From: Capra hircus
Lineage: Eukaryota > Chordata > Mammalia > Artiodactyla > Bovidae
Reading direction: 5' to 3'
Length of the DNA stretch: 64,000 nt
NCBI RefSeq assembly: GCF_001704415.2
Contig: NC_030811.1
Span: 78,324,069 to 78,388,068, forward strand
Part shown: positions 43,074 through 54,950 of the stretch, one piece after another
How positions within the stretch are numbered: the stretch's first letter is position 1
Layout: every line of letters begins with the position of its first letter
Notes under the pieces: model-generated
Database searches by the model: none
The model's input: only the letters and a program-made list of their open reading frames with translations
What the model was told of the DNA's origin: nothing
Position numbers and translations under genes: made by a program

Positions 43074-43718
43074 ATCCTGGATACCAAAGAATCCCTTAGA
43101 CATTTTGTATATAAGGGAGCTATGCATAGCATCATCCTTGGGAAATCAAAACCTACTAAACCAATATTAACTCCAACCTATTAAAATACTATTTACCAGC
43201 CATATACTGTGAACTTCACAGTTTGCCTGCATCTGACAACAAAGGGCGCTAGTGCACAGATCCTTAAGTCTGGGGTTATATCAAAGATAAATTTGAGTAC
43301 ACAGCACTTCCATCGTAAGCGATGGGCCAAGAAATATATACAGTAAGAGACATTAATAAATGTCAGTTTCCTTCATTCTGTACATTGACACTGGTACAAA
43401 TAATGAAATTTAAATGTTAAAAAAACCTGTACCTTTTAAGCAGGATGTAAGACCTCTTAAACTGAGTCTTTCTTGAACAAGATGACGGAAGGACACAAGA
43501 GAAAAAATATGTAATTCCTACACTGGCCTTCAAAAGCTGGTGTAAGCAGACCATTATCAACAAAAAGAAAAGTAGGTGAGCATATTGCTTATTATGGAAA
43601 TATCCCTACCTTGGGAAGGTGATGAGTCATTAAGATCACCATTCCTGGATGAGACTGGTGGCCAGAAGAGGCTATAGCTCATGAGAGCCAGAATGGGGAA
43701 ATCTTTTACATGATGATA
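43074..43718. other. Single-copy DNA
   Basis: No gene or repeat recognised. Confidence 0.45.
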
Positions 43719-43980
43719 CACTCCAGTACTCTTGCCTGGAAAATCCCATGGATGGAGGAGCCTAGTGGGCTGCAGTCAATGGGGTCAGGAAAAGTCAGAC
43801 ATAACTGACCGACTTCACTTTCACTTTTCACTTTTATACATTGGAGAAGGAAATGGCAACCCACTCCAGTGTTCTTGCCTGGAAAATCCCAGGGATGGGG
43901 TAGTCTGGTGGGCTGCCATCTATGGGGTCGCACAGAGTCGGACATGACTGAAGCGACTTAGCAGCACCAGCAGCAGCAGC
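43719..43980 (+). mobile_element. Bov-A2 SINE
   Basis: Nearly complete dimer from 'cactccagtactcttgcctg' to 'gcagcaccagcagcagcagc', with the linker 'tttcacttttcacttttata'. A few bp of the first monomer are missing. Confidence 0.95.
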
Positions 43981-45892
43981 ATGGTTAAGTCTGGACTGGT
44001 TAAGGCCACAACTTGAATTTTCATAAGGTTAAATTTCTAATGGATTACACTTTCTGTTGAACTTTTAATAGGTAGAACTGATAGGAACTTCTGAGAGCTG
44101 CCTCAACTTCTTCCCTGATAGACAGGCAAGATGCTGGGAGCCCTGAATTATCACACTGCAGGAGAACAGGATAACTTCTTATATCCAAACACTTGCTATC
44201 CTTAAGCTGGGGACCATAGTTCTGCTCCTCACCTCCAGCCCTTCTTGCTTCTACTACTTAATTAGTGGAGCCGTTCTTTCTGAACAGTTCCTCTGCCTTC
44301 CTGATACATTTCTACTTCAATAGAGTCTGACTCCCAGTGGGAACTCTACACAGAGAGCATACCTACAAGAGGTCCTTCCCTCTCTGGGTCTCAAATGGCT
44401 TACTCATCTCATAATAACACACAAGGAAGTTGCAAAGCAATCTGATGAAAACATTAATGAGCTAGAAGTTTAATTCTTCCATTCCTCTCCAAAAGTTAGA
44501 TCAGCAGGAAACAAAGGTCCTGGCCTTGTTTCCTGTTCTATTCAGATAATCCCTCCTGTGCAGTATTATGCTCTCAGCACTACTAGAGTCTCAATAAAAA
44601 GAAACACCCTCTGAAACAAGGTATGCCTCTTACAAAATTGTAGCTAAAGACATTTTTTTTTTCTGTACCATAATATCTTTTATAAAAGAACTAAGAAAAT
44701 AGATTTTATCTCACAGGCAATACAAGGACAGTTTTCTTCCACAGATATGCTTTTTTTCTATCACACAATTAAAAGGATGCAGCCCAAGGTAGTTCTTTTT
44801 AGTCTAAGTTTCCAGGGAATCTACAGTCATATTCAGTGCTCATCTACTTATGGTAATTAGGTCAACTTAGGTACCAAGTAACACATACTGTTTTGATAAT
44901 CTTGTGTTTTGGTTTGTTTTACTTTCTCTTCAATTTCAAAATACTAGTCTCTGTACCAAGGCTCATAAAGAAACAGTTTGATGTTCCGATATTATAGGAT
45001 ACTAATAAATGTACTGTTGTATTCTACTTTTAAATCTGACATCTTGCTTCTAAGAATCCTCAAGAAGAAGGGAGGAGGCATTTGCACTTTTTTATTCTTT
45101 ATTTTTGCCAGCCTGATGGTCCTTCTCTAAAAAACAGCTCTGGCCTTCAAACTAAGTCTACTTTTTAATTGTGAACTTAATATGTGAAAAAGCCCACTTC
45201 CCATCATTTCCCCAATCCTGTTCTCTGTGACTAATGACTGCTAGTAATTTCTTATATATCATTACAGAAATTACTTCCAAATTAACTTCTAATTGGTTTT
45301 TATTTTCAATAGGTCATGTTAAGACTATTTTCAATATAGCCAGAAATATAAAATCAAATAGAGGATCACTAAACTGTTAGCAAGCATTGACAGAAAAAGG
45401 AAAAAAAAAACTAGCAATACAAGCTTCATCAATCTATCCATCTATATTTTTGTATAAAAGCTTCCTGTATCCAATTAGCTTTACATAGAGATTTCATTTT
45501 GAATGGCATAATATATAAACTATTATATAATTTTAGATCTGAGAGTAACTTTAGAACTGAATTATCATTATTTTCTTATTTTATAGATAAGGTAACTAAA
45601 GGTCTGAGGACCAAATGAACTAATTCAACCAGATAAATCCAAATTCCTTGACTCTCAACTATATATGAGATAATGTGTAAATATGTGAGCTAGAACTTTA
45701 GCAACTAACTATGGGTGCAGGACAAATCAAAAATGAAGCAATGAAACAGTCACTATATACTTCATTGGTAAGAAAATGCACAATAAATCAGTCCTAACCA
45801 TGTCAATAATGTTTGAAGATCTATATTACTCTATGAATAATAAAAGAGAATATAGGTGCTCCCAAGATGTTTAAAAAACAAGTAAGTAGGTA
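43981..45892. other. Mostly single-copy DNA
   Basis: No gene recognised. A MIR fragment inside is listed separately. The 44,000-44,640 part is relatively GC-rich for this window but shows no frame or repeat I can name. Confidence 0.45.
45555..45660 (-). mobile_element. MIR SINE fragment, reverse orientation
   Basis: 'ttattttatagataaggtaa' matches the reverse MIR core (cattttacagatgaggaaac). Confidence 0.6.
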
Positions 45893-46043
45893 AGGCAGGT
45901 TCAATCCCTGTGGTGGGAAGATCCCCTGAAGGAGGGCATGGCAATCCACTCCAGTATTCTTGCCTGGAGAATCCCACAGACAGAAGAGCCTGGTGGGTTA
46001 CAGTCCAAACGGTTGCAAAGAGTTGGACATTATTGAAGTTACT

Positions 46044-46045
<2 letters not shown>
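45893..46045 (+). mobile_element. Bov-tA SINE, 5'-truncated
   Basis: It starts at the B-box-like 'caggttcaatccctgtggtg' and keeps the full tail to 'attgaagttacttaaca', leading straight into a CA microsatellite. Confidence 0.92.

Positions 46046-46075
<30 letters not shown>
46046..46075. repeat. (CA)n microsatellite at SINE 3' end
   Basis: About 15 CA units continue directly from the SINE tail, so the microsatellite probably grew from the SINE end. Confidence 0.95.
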
Positions 46076-46078
<3 letters not shown>

Positions 46079-46236
46079 GGTAAGAAATATAAGAAATAAA
46101 TATGTAAACAAAAAAAAATACAAGCAAAAATTAGTTCAAAATGATTCATATAGATCATGCATGCTACAGGAATGAGAGACAGACACTTCATATGCATAGA
46201 GATTATGTCATGGAGGATGTACAGATTCAGCTAGGC

Positions 46237-46780
46237 TTCAGTTCACTTCAGTTGCTCAGTCATGTCTGATTCTTTGAGACGCCATTGCAGCACGCCAGGC
46301 CTCCCTGTCCATCACCAACTCCCGGAGTTCACTCAGACTCACATCCATCGAGTCAGTGATGCCATCCAGCCATCTCATCCTCTGTTGTCCCCTTTTCCTC
46401 CTGCCCCCAATCCCTCCCAGCATCAGAGTCTTTTCCAGTGACTCAACCCTTCGCATGAGGTGGCCAAAGTACTGGAGTTTCAGCTTCAGCATCATTCCCT
46501 CCAAAGAAATCCCAGGGCTGATCTTCAGAATGGACTGGTTGGATCTCCTTGCAGCTCAAAGGACCCTCAAGAGTCTTCTCCAACACCACACTTCAAAAGC
46601 ATCAATTCTTCAGTGCTCAGCCTTCTTCACAGTCCAACTCTCACATCCATACATGACCACAGGAAAAACCATAGCCTTGACTAGATGGACCTTTGTTGGC
46701 AAAGTCATGTCTCTGCTTTTGAATATGCTATCTAGGTTGGTCATAACTTTTCTTCAAAGGAGTAAGTGTCTTTTAATTTC
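46237..46780 (-). mobile_element. BovB LINE, 3' fragment, antisense
   Basis: Plus-strand start 'cttcagttcacttcagttgc', ending at 'agtaagtgtcttttaatttc'. It carries the 'aaagaaatcccagggctgat' variant. Minus frames inside are BovB C-terminal remnants. Confidence 0.94.
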
Positions 46781-46867
46781 ACAGGATAAGTAAAAGAAAG
46801 AAGTTTCAAAAATAGAGGAAGGATGGGGAGAAGAGATAGAAAGTTTGCGCTTAACATGTACACACTG

Positions 46868-47080
46868 CTATATTAAAAATTGATGACCAGCACATACCAC
46901 TATTTAGCGCAAGAAACTCTGATCAATACTATGTGGCAGCCTTGATGGCAGGGGAATCTGAGGGACAATGAATACACGTATATGTATGGCTGAGTCTTTT
47001 CTGTCCACCTGAAACTATCGCCACATTGTTCATCAGCTATACTCCAATATAAAATTTAAAAATAGTCATAATAAACAAAA
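46868..47080 (+). mobile_element. Older L1 LINE 3' end
   Basis: It resembles the old L1 3' terminus: 'aattgatgaccagcacatac', 'ccacctgaaactatcgccac' and 'ctatactccaatataaaatt', ending in an A-rich tail. Confidence 0.75.
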
Positions 47081-47109
47081 GTGCAGAAATTTATTTTTTT
47101 TTAATTTTT

Positions 47110-47430
47110 TCAGAAAATGAAGAGATGAGTCTGGCTGGAACATTGGATTTGTGCATGTGAAGACTGACAGGAGTAAAATGACAGTTATGCTTTGGTGTGT
47201 GGAAGACTCTATAAGGAACCTGGACTTTATATTTAGCAGCGAGCCACTGAAATTCATTGAGGTGAGGGTAATACAAAAGTGATATTTTTCCCAGATGACT
47301 CAGGGAAAGAGTTTGCTAGAGAACTGAGGCTAAAGTAAAGGCGGATGTTAGGGAAGCCAGCAAAGAGACCTTGGGTTCATCTGGAAAACATAACTCTTCT
47401 GATAAAACTTGCCTCTGAATCTTTAATTTC
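47110..47430 (+). repeat. Ancient mammalian repeat fragment, unnamed
   Basis: 'tataaggaacctggacttta', 'gagccactgaaattcattga' and 'ggtaatacaaaagtgatatt' match the middle of the same family as 1,530-2,490. Confidence 0.4.
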
Positions 47431-47525
47431 TCCATTTAACTATAAGAGACAGAAGATCTAAAGTGAGTAGATGATCTACAAGATGACTCTCAAAAACTTC
47501 CAATATTCATATTTTATTTACATAT

Positions 47526-47981
47526 TTATATGGGTTGAATTACATTAAAATGTATCCATATGTTGAAGACTTAAATCCCACTATCTTTGAAAGTGATCTT
47601 ATTTGGAAATAGGGTCATTACATATGTAATTAGTTAAGATTAGTTTATACTGAGTAGGGTGTGCCCCAATCCAATATGTCTGGTATCCTTATTAAAAGAG
47701 GAACTGTGGACACCAATGACCCAGGGGAAATGCCATGTGAAGATGAAGACAAGAGATCAAGGTGGTGCTACATAAGCCAATCATGCCAAAGATTGCCAAC
47801 AAAATCACCAGAAGGTAGACAGGAGTCATGGTTTAGATTCTCACTCACAGCCCTCAGAAGGAACTGATTCTGTCGACAGATCTTAGACTTTCAGTCTCTA
47901 GAACTGTGAGATAATAAATTTCTGTTGCTCTTAAGTGACTACATTTGTGGTATTTTGTTACAGCAGCCTTAGAAAATTCAT
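47526..47981 (+). mobile_element. MLT1-type MaLR solo LTR
   Basis: It follows the MLT1 LTR throughout: 'tgggttgaattacattaaaa', 'cttatttggaaatagggtca', 'gccatgtgaagatgaagaca', 'ccaaagattgccaacaaaat', 'cagccctcagaaggaactga', and the end 'tggtattttgttacagcagc'. About 455 bp with no internal region. An ancient mammalian ERVL-MaLR insertion. Confidence 0.9.
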
Positions 47982-48311
47982 TTACGTATCAATAATAGAA
48001 ATAAAAAGAGACCAATTTTGGAGTTTCAATTTTGATGTTCTCTTGAGATATAAGAAAATGTTACTAACTGGATTTGCTAAGTTTAAGAATCGATGACTTT
48101 TCATACTGCTTCTTTCCATTCCTATGTATATTCTTCAAAAATCCAAAATTATGAAAAAGAAGAACCCTATTAAAAAAAATTGAGGTTGAATCCCTGCTTG
48201 GTCCCAAAGATTACACATACTAATAACTGCTTTTATATGAGGTCATATGAGCATCTTAAATATGCCAGAGATCAAGATTTATACTCCATTTGGATCACTT
48301 ATTTCCCAGAG
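47982..48311. other. Single-copy DNA
   Basis: Nothing recognised. Confidence 0.5.
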
Positions 48312-48320
48312 AAGAAAATT

Positions 48321-51300
48321 CAGTTCAGTTCAGTTCAGTTCAGTCACTCAGTCGTGTCTGACTCTTTGTGACCCCATGGACTGCACACCAGGGTTAACTG
48401 TCCATCACCAACTGTCCATCACCAACCCCCGGAGTTCACTCAAACTCATGTCCATGGAGTTGGTGATGCCATCCAACCAACTCATCCTCCGTCATCCCCT
48501 TCTCCTCCTGCTTTCAAGCTTTCCCAGCATCAGGGTCTTTTCCAATGAGTCAGTCTTCACATCAGGTGGCCAAAGTATTGAACTTTCAGATTCAGCATCA
48601 TCCTTCCAATGAATATTCAGGACTTATTTCCTTTTGGATAGACTGGTTGGATCTCCTTGCAGTTCAAGGGACTCAAGACTCTTCTGCAACACCACAGTTC
48701 AAAGCATCATTTCTTCAGTGTGTAGCCTTCTATATAGTTCATCTCTCACATCCATACATGACTAGGGGAAAAACCATAGCTTTGACTAGACGGACCTTTT
48801 TTGACAAAGAAATGTCTCTGCTTTTTAATATGCTATCTCAGTTGGCCATAGCTTTCTTTCATGGAGCAAGTGTCTTTTAATTTCTGGCTGCAGTCACCAT
48901 CTGCAGTAATTTTGAAGCCCCCAAAACAGTCTCTCACTGCTTCCATTGTTTCCCCATCTATCTGTTATGAAGTGATGGGACCAGATGCCATGATCTTTGT
49001 TTTCTAAATGTTGAGTTTTATGCCAGCTTTTTCACTCTCCTCTTTCACTTTCATCAAGAGGCTCTTTAGTTCTTCTTCGCTTTCTGTTAAAAGTGTGGTG
49101 TCATCTGAGGTTATTGATATTTCTCCTGGCAATCTTGATTCCAGCTTGTGCTTCATCCAGCCCGACATTTTGCATGATGTACTCCGAATATAAGTTAAAT
49201 AAGTAGGGTGACAATGTACAGTCTTGATGAGCTGTTTTCCCAATTTGGAACCAGTCTGTTGTTCCATGTCCAGTTCTAACTGTTGCTTCCTGACCTGCAT
49301 ATAGATTTCTCAAGAGGCAGGTCAGGTGGTGTGGTATTACCATCTATTGAAGAATTTTCCATAGTCTGTTGCAATCCTCACAAAGGCTTTGGAGTAATCA
49401 GTAAAGCAGATGTTTTTCTGGAAGTCTCTTCCTTTTTCAAGGATCCAATGGATGTTGGCAATTTAATCTCTGGTTCCTCTGCCTTTTGTAAATCCAGCTT
49501 GAACATATGGAACTTTATGGTTGATGTACTATTAAAGCCTGGCTTGGAGAATTTTGAGCATTGCTTTGCAACTGTGTGAGATGAGTGCAATTGTGTGGTA
49601 GTTTGAGCATTCTTTGGCATTGCCTTCTTTGGGACTGGGGTGGAAAACTGACCTTTTCCAGTCCTGTGGCCACTGCTGAGTTTTCCAAATGTGCTGGTAT
49701 ATTGAGTGCAGTACTTTCATAGCATCATATTTTAGGATTTGAAATAGCTCAACTGGAATTCCATCACCTCCACTAGCTTTGTTCATAGTGATGCTTCCTA
49801 AAGCCCACTTGACTTCACATCATATGTCTGGCTCTAGATGAGTGATCACACCATCGTGTTTATCTGGGACATGAAGATCTTTTTTGTATAGTTCTTCTGT
49901 GTAGTCTTACCATCTGTTCTTAATATCTTCTGCTTCTGTTAGGTCCATACCATTTCTGTCCTTTACTGTGCCCATCTTTGCATGAAATGTTCCCTCGGTA
50001 TCTCTAATTTTCTTGAAGAGATCGCTAGTCATTCCCATTCTGTTTTTTCCCTCTATTTCTATGCATTGATCACTGAGGAAGGCTTTCTTATATCTCCTTG
50101 TTATTCTTTGGAACTCTGCATTCAGATGGGTATATCTTTCCTTTTCTCCCCTGTGTTTTGAGTCTTTTCTTTTCTCAGCTATTTGTAAGGCCTCCTCAGA
50201 CAACCATTTTGCCTTTTTGCATTTCTTTTTCTTGGGGATGGTCTTGACCACTGCCTCCTGTACGATGTCATGAACCTCTGACCATAGTTCTTCAGGCACT
50301 TAATCTGTCAGATCTAATCCCTTGAATCTATTTGTCACTTCCACTGTATAATTGTAAGGGATTTGATTTAGGTCATACCTGAATGGTCTAGTGGTTTTCC
50401 CCACTTTCTTCAACTTAAGTCTGAATTTGGCAATAAGGAGTTCATGATCTGAGCCACAGTCAACTCCCAGACTTATTTTTGCTGACAGTATAGAGCTTCT
50501 CCATCTTTGGCTGCAAAGAACATAATCAATCTGATTTCTCTATTGATCATCTGGTGATGTCCATGTGTAGAGACTTCTCTTGTGTTGTTGGAAGAAGGTG
50601 TTTGCTATGACCAGTGTGTTCTCTTGGCAAAGCTTTGTTAGCCTTTGCCCTGCTTCATTTTGTACTCCAAGGCCAAATTTGCTTGTTATTCCAGATACCT
50701 CTTGACTTCCTACTTTTGCATTCCAGTCCCCTATAATGAAAAGGACATCTTTCTTGGGTGTTAGTTCTACAAGTTCTTGTACGTCTTCTTAAAACAGCTG
50801 AACTTCAGCTTCTTCAGCATTACTGGTTGGGGCATAGACTTGGATTACTGTGATACTGAATGGTTTGCCTTGGAAATGAACAGAGATCATTCTGTCGTTT
50901 TTGAGATTGCATCCAAGTACTGCATTTCAGACTCTTTTGTTGACTATGATGGCTACTCCATTTCTTCTGAGGGATTCTTGCCCGCAGTAGTAGGTATAAT
51001 GGTCATCTGAGTTAAATTCACCCATTCCAGTCCATTTTAGTTTGCTGATTCCTAAAATGTCAATATTCACTCTTGCCATCTCCTGTTTGACCACTTCCAA
51101 TTTGCCTTGATTCATGGACCTAACATTCTAGTTTCCTATGCAATATTGCTCTTTACAGCATTGGACTTTACTTCTATCACAAGTCACATTCACAACTGGG
51201 CATTGCTTTTGCTTTGGCTCAGTCTCTTCATTCTTTCTGGAGTTATTTCTCTACTGATCTCTAGCAGCATATGGGGCACCTACTGACCTGAGGAGTTCAT

Positions 51301-51588
51301 CTTTCTGTGTCCTATCTTTTTGCCTTTTCATACTGTTCATGGGGTTCTCAAGGCAGGAATACTGAAGTGGTTTGTCATTTCTTTCTCCAGTGGACCACAT
51401 TTTGTCAGAACTCTCCACCATGACCCATCTGTCTTGGGTGACCCTACATGGCATGGCTCATAGTTTCATTGAGTTAGACAAGGCTGTGGTCCATGTGATC
51501 AGATTGGTTAGTTTTCTGTGACTGTGGTTTTCATTCTGTCTCCCCTCTGATGGAGAAGGATAAGAGGCTATGGAAGCTTCCTGATCCC
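48321..51588 (-). mobile_element. BovB LINE, long antisense copy
   Basis: A 3.27-kb insertion bounded by a perfect 9-bp TSD, aagaaaatt, at 48,312-48,320 and 51,589-51,597. It includes the 3' tail (tandem CAGTT on the plus strand), the whole endonuclease-reverse transcriptase region and a short leader. Not inverted, unlike the copy at 9.2 kb, and without the leader monomers. Confidence 0.96.
48880..51115 (-). pseudogene. BovB endonuclease-reverse transcriptase ORF, decayed
   Basis: The minus-strand frame begins with ATG at 51,115 and the M-N-Q-G-K-L-E-V-V start of the APE-type endonuclease. The conserved S-E-L-K-W motif reads S-K-L-K-W. The AAA at 51,043-51,041 replaces the GAA seen in the 9.2-kb copy, losing the catalytic glutamate. 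The change is G-to-A in a probable CpG. Open blocks follow at 50,299-49,907, 49,786-49,532, 49,620-49,378, 49,343-49,101 and 49,300-49,004 in shifting frames. The YADD region (about 49,103) has lost 8 bp relative to other copies, removing the Y-A codons. Non-functional in both activities. Confidence 0.88.
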
Positions 51589-51620
51589 AAGAAAATTACT
51601 CTTACCCATTATTCCCACTG

Positions 51621-51837
51621 GCCACCCAGGTGGTGCTAGTAGTAAGGAACCTTCCTGCCAATGCAGGAGATTTAAGAGACACAGGTTAGATCCCTGAGCT
51701 GGGAAGATCCCCTGGAGAAGGAAATGGCAACCCACTGCAGTATTCTTGCTGCAGTATCTCATGGACAGAGGAGACTGGCAAGCTACAGTCCATAGGGTCA
51801 GAAAGAGTTGGACATGAATGAAGCAACTGAGTATACA
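51621..51837 (+). mobile_element. Bov-tA SINE
   Basis: Full-length, moderately diverged. 14-bp TSD with one mismatch: cattattcccactg at 51,607-51,620 and cattagtcccactg at 51,838-51,851. It lies only about 20 bp beyond the end of the BovB. Confidence 0.95.
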
Positions 51838-51851
51838 CATTAGTCCCACTG

Positions 51852-52361
51852 TTGCACAGGAAATTACCAAATGTGAAGACATGTTAAAAAATATGATTAT
51901 TATAAATAATTTGGCAATAATTTTCATTATTAGAGTGCTCATGTTAAAACATTTCTACATTTTACTCTTTTTAAAGTTATTCTTATATTTAGTTAGTAAA
52001 ATTCAAAGTAAGAATAGACAATTTTTCAGTAGGATGAGATGAACAAAATAGTCCATCTTCCTTGAGAGAGTAGTAATACGAACCACTCTGATTTTTCTGA
52101 AGATGCCATTTTGTCTTAATTAGCAAGTAAGAATTAGAATTTACTTTCATTTCCTATAGACTTTCCCACAAAGCGCTCCCTACTTATAGTTTTAATCTCA
52201 TTAGGAAATCACTTATTAACAGATGTTGTTAAGTTTATTCTCAAATGTCCCTGCAAATACCCATAATTTCTTATGAACATTTTACCTCTCAGAAAAATCA
52301 ATGTACTTCTGAGGTTTAATATTCCAAGTACACAATTTGAGGTTCATCTTGAAAATACAGT
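51852..52361. other. Single-copy AT-rich DNA
   Basis: Nothing recognised. Confidence 0.5.
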
Positions 52362-52572
52362 GCTGACCTGGTGGCTCTGATGCTAAGGAATCTGCCTCCA
52401 ACGCAAGAGACCCAAGTTCCATCGCTAGGTCAGGAAGATCCCCTTGTGAAGGAAATGGCAACCCACTCCAGTATTCTTGCCTGGAGAATTCCATGGACAG
52501 ACGAGCCTGGCAGGCTACATACAGTCCATGGGTTTGCAAAGAGTCAGATGTGACTGAGCTACTAACACTTTG
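52362..52572 (+). mobile_element. Bov-tA SINE
   Basis: Head 'gacctggtggctctgatgct' and tail to 'gtgactgagctactaacact'. A small duplication 'acatac' sits near 52,518-52,523. Confidence 0.92.
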
Positions 52573-52689
52573 AGAGTACGCACTTTAGGATGATAACATT
52601 TTACCAAGAGTTGTTTTTCTTCTCTCCTTTCTATTAAGACTTGTGGTGAAAGATATCTCCCTAAGCAGCATTTTGATTCTCCTTTCCTC

Positions 52690-53100
52690 TACTCAGTACT
52701 ACCTGCCCTATAAAGTATCAAGCCTTTTCTAGGTATTCAAGGCCCTCTGCAGCCTGCATCTTGTCTTTCTCCAGCTTCCTCATCCACTAATCCTCTAAAG
52801 AAAATCTGTGCTTCTAGTTTTCTATTTAAGTCATAGTCTGCTAAACCCTATGCACCCGGCTTTTGCTCCTCTTCCAGTTTATCACTGTTGGAATATTTCT
52901 CATTCCTAGGCTGAGCCCATGTCAAACCTTTCCTCATATCCTACCTGGTCTTCCTGAGCAGACATGATTTCTCATTGTCTTTGTACAGCTGTTGTTTTAC
53001 ACAAATACACACTGGCTTGAGAACACTGTGCATGAGTGAGTTTTCCAGCTCTTCCTTGAGGGCAAAGGACATTTCCTATACAGTTGTTTCTCAATGCATC
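52690..53100 (+). mobile_element. L2 LINE 3' region
   Basis: The order of phrases follows L2: 'aaggccctctgcagcctgca', a C/T-rich coding-end stretch, 'acctggtcttcctgagcaga', then 'cttgagggcaaaggacattt'. Old and diverged. Confidence 0.6.
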
Positions 53101-53827
53101 CACATCTATGAAAGTAACACAAATATGTTGTTGCAATAGAGCTTCTGTGAGTTTAAAGACTCTAGAATTCTTAAACTTCTTGAGTCATTGGTTCTGAGAT
53201 TCCCTATAAGTCATATCATTTCTTTATCTGTGGCCATGATTCCATCAATTCTTGATCCCAATAATCTTCATTTTTTTCCTATGTTAAGTTGAAAGCTTCT
53301 CAATCTTTACTACTTTCTTTATGCCCTAACATGGTTTAGTGTTCTATTTTACAAAGAATCTGTTCTATAAATATATGCTATTTGAAATAATAAATAATTG
53401 TGCCCCTCTATCACATAAACATCTTATAGAAAAATAGCACACTAAAACAAACAAAACTTGATCTAACTTTGCTGTCAAATGTACTAAAATATGTAATATT
53501 CGTAATTTTATCAAATTATGTGGTATGTAATAGACACTAAAAGTTTTCATTTCCCCCTACTTAATGTTTCCTTAATTACCCTAGCCTTAAGTCCCTGCTT
53601 TTCCATAACCCAGTGACTCTTTCTGTGTTGTCTTTGTTCTTCACTTCTGCTACCGGGGGGTCATCCTTATCTCTTGTCTTAAGGACTCTGTCTCCACAGC
53701 CTAATTGACACTGAGTAATTAATTTTTCTTCTTATCTTTTCAACAAAGCCTACACAGCCCATGGATTATGTCACCATTCAGGGCTCTGATCTTGCTTTCT
53801 GGTCTCTTCTACTGTGTATCTCTCCAG
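53101..53827. other. No recognised gene
   Basis: Single-copy. Parts near 53,740-53,820 may be further L2 debris, but this cannot be shown by eye. Confidence 0.4.
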
Positions 53828-54015
53828 ACTTCCCTTGCGGCTCAGCTGGTAAAGAATCCACCTGCAATGCAGGAGACCTGGGTTCAATCCCTGGGTTGTC
53901 CCCTGGAGAAGGGAAAGGCTACCCACTCCAGTATTCTGGCCTGGAGAATTCCATGGACTGTATGGTCCATGGGGTTGCAAAGAGTCGGACACGACTGAGC
54001 GACTTTCACTTTTAC
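53828..54015 (+). mobile_element. Bov-tA SINE
   Basis: Head 'cttcccttgcggctcagctg', B box 'gggttcaatccctgggttgt', tail to 'gactgagcgactttcacttt'. Low divergence, with a small internal deletion after the B box. Confidence 0.94.
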
Positions 54016-54412
54016 TTGAATTGCATTGTTGCATCTCCAAATGATCAAATTTTCCTTGAAAGACCTCACTTTCCCATTAATGTTAACACATCTATTACTG
54101 AAAGGATTCCTTAGAATAACACTCTATTTAATCCCTTCAGTAAGGTTCAACTGAAAAGTCTGAGAAACATGAAAAATCATAGATATCTAGAATCATAGAT
54201 AAAATATGAGTACACTTTTATTTGGAAATATTTCACATATACCTTTGTATGTGCAGACATTTATTTAAGTGCCATATTATTTAGGAGTTTCGGTACCAAT
54301 CAGCTTCACTATATACATCATTCCCTGGTGACAATAAATTATCTTTAGATAATGAGGGGAAACTTGCCCTATAAAATCTGATTTAAAAGTATGCTAGTTG
54401 GCACAATCTTTT
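54016..54412. other. Single-copy DNA
   Basis: Nothing recognised. Confidence 0.5.
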
Positions 54413-54950
54413 CAGTTCAGTTCAGTCTCTCAGTCGTGTCTGACTCTTTGTGTCCCCATGAATCGCAACACACCAGGCCTCCCTGTCTATCACCAACTCC
54501 CGGAGTTCACTCAGATTCACGTCCATCGAGTCAGTGATGCCATCCAGCCATCTCATCCTCTGTTGTCCCCTTCTCCTCCTGCCCCCAATCCTTCCCAGCA
54601 TCAGAGTCTTTTCCAATGAGTCAACTCTTCGCATGAGGTGGCCAAAGTACTGGAGTTTCAGCTTTAGCATCATTCCTTCCAAAGAAATCCCAGGGCTGGT
54701 CTCCTTCAGAATGGACTGATTGGATCTCCTTGCAGTCCAAAGGACTCTCAAGAGTCTTCTCCAACAGCAGTTTGAACGCATCAATTCTTTGGCGCTCAGC
54801 CTTCTTCACAGTCCAACTCTCACATCCATACATGACTACTGGAAAAACCATAGCCTTGACTAGACAGACCTTAGTTGGCAAAGTAATGTCTTTGCTTTTG
54901 AATATGCTATCTAGGTTGGTCATAACTTTTCTTCCAAGGAGTAAGCGTAT
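54413..54950 (-). mobile_element. BovB LINE, 3' fragment, antisense
   Basis: Plus-strand 'cagttcagttcagtctctca' to 'ttccaaggagtaagcgtatt'. One of the least diverged BovB copies here. The 120- and 100-residue minus frames are its C-terminal coding region, truncated upstream. Confidence 0.95.

Noticed and set aside
47526..47981. Possible gene fragment with long open stretches (47,661-47,867)
   Set aside because: The whole block follows the MLT1 LTR from end to end.
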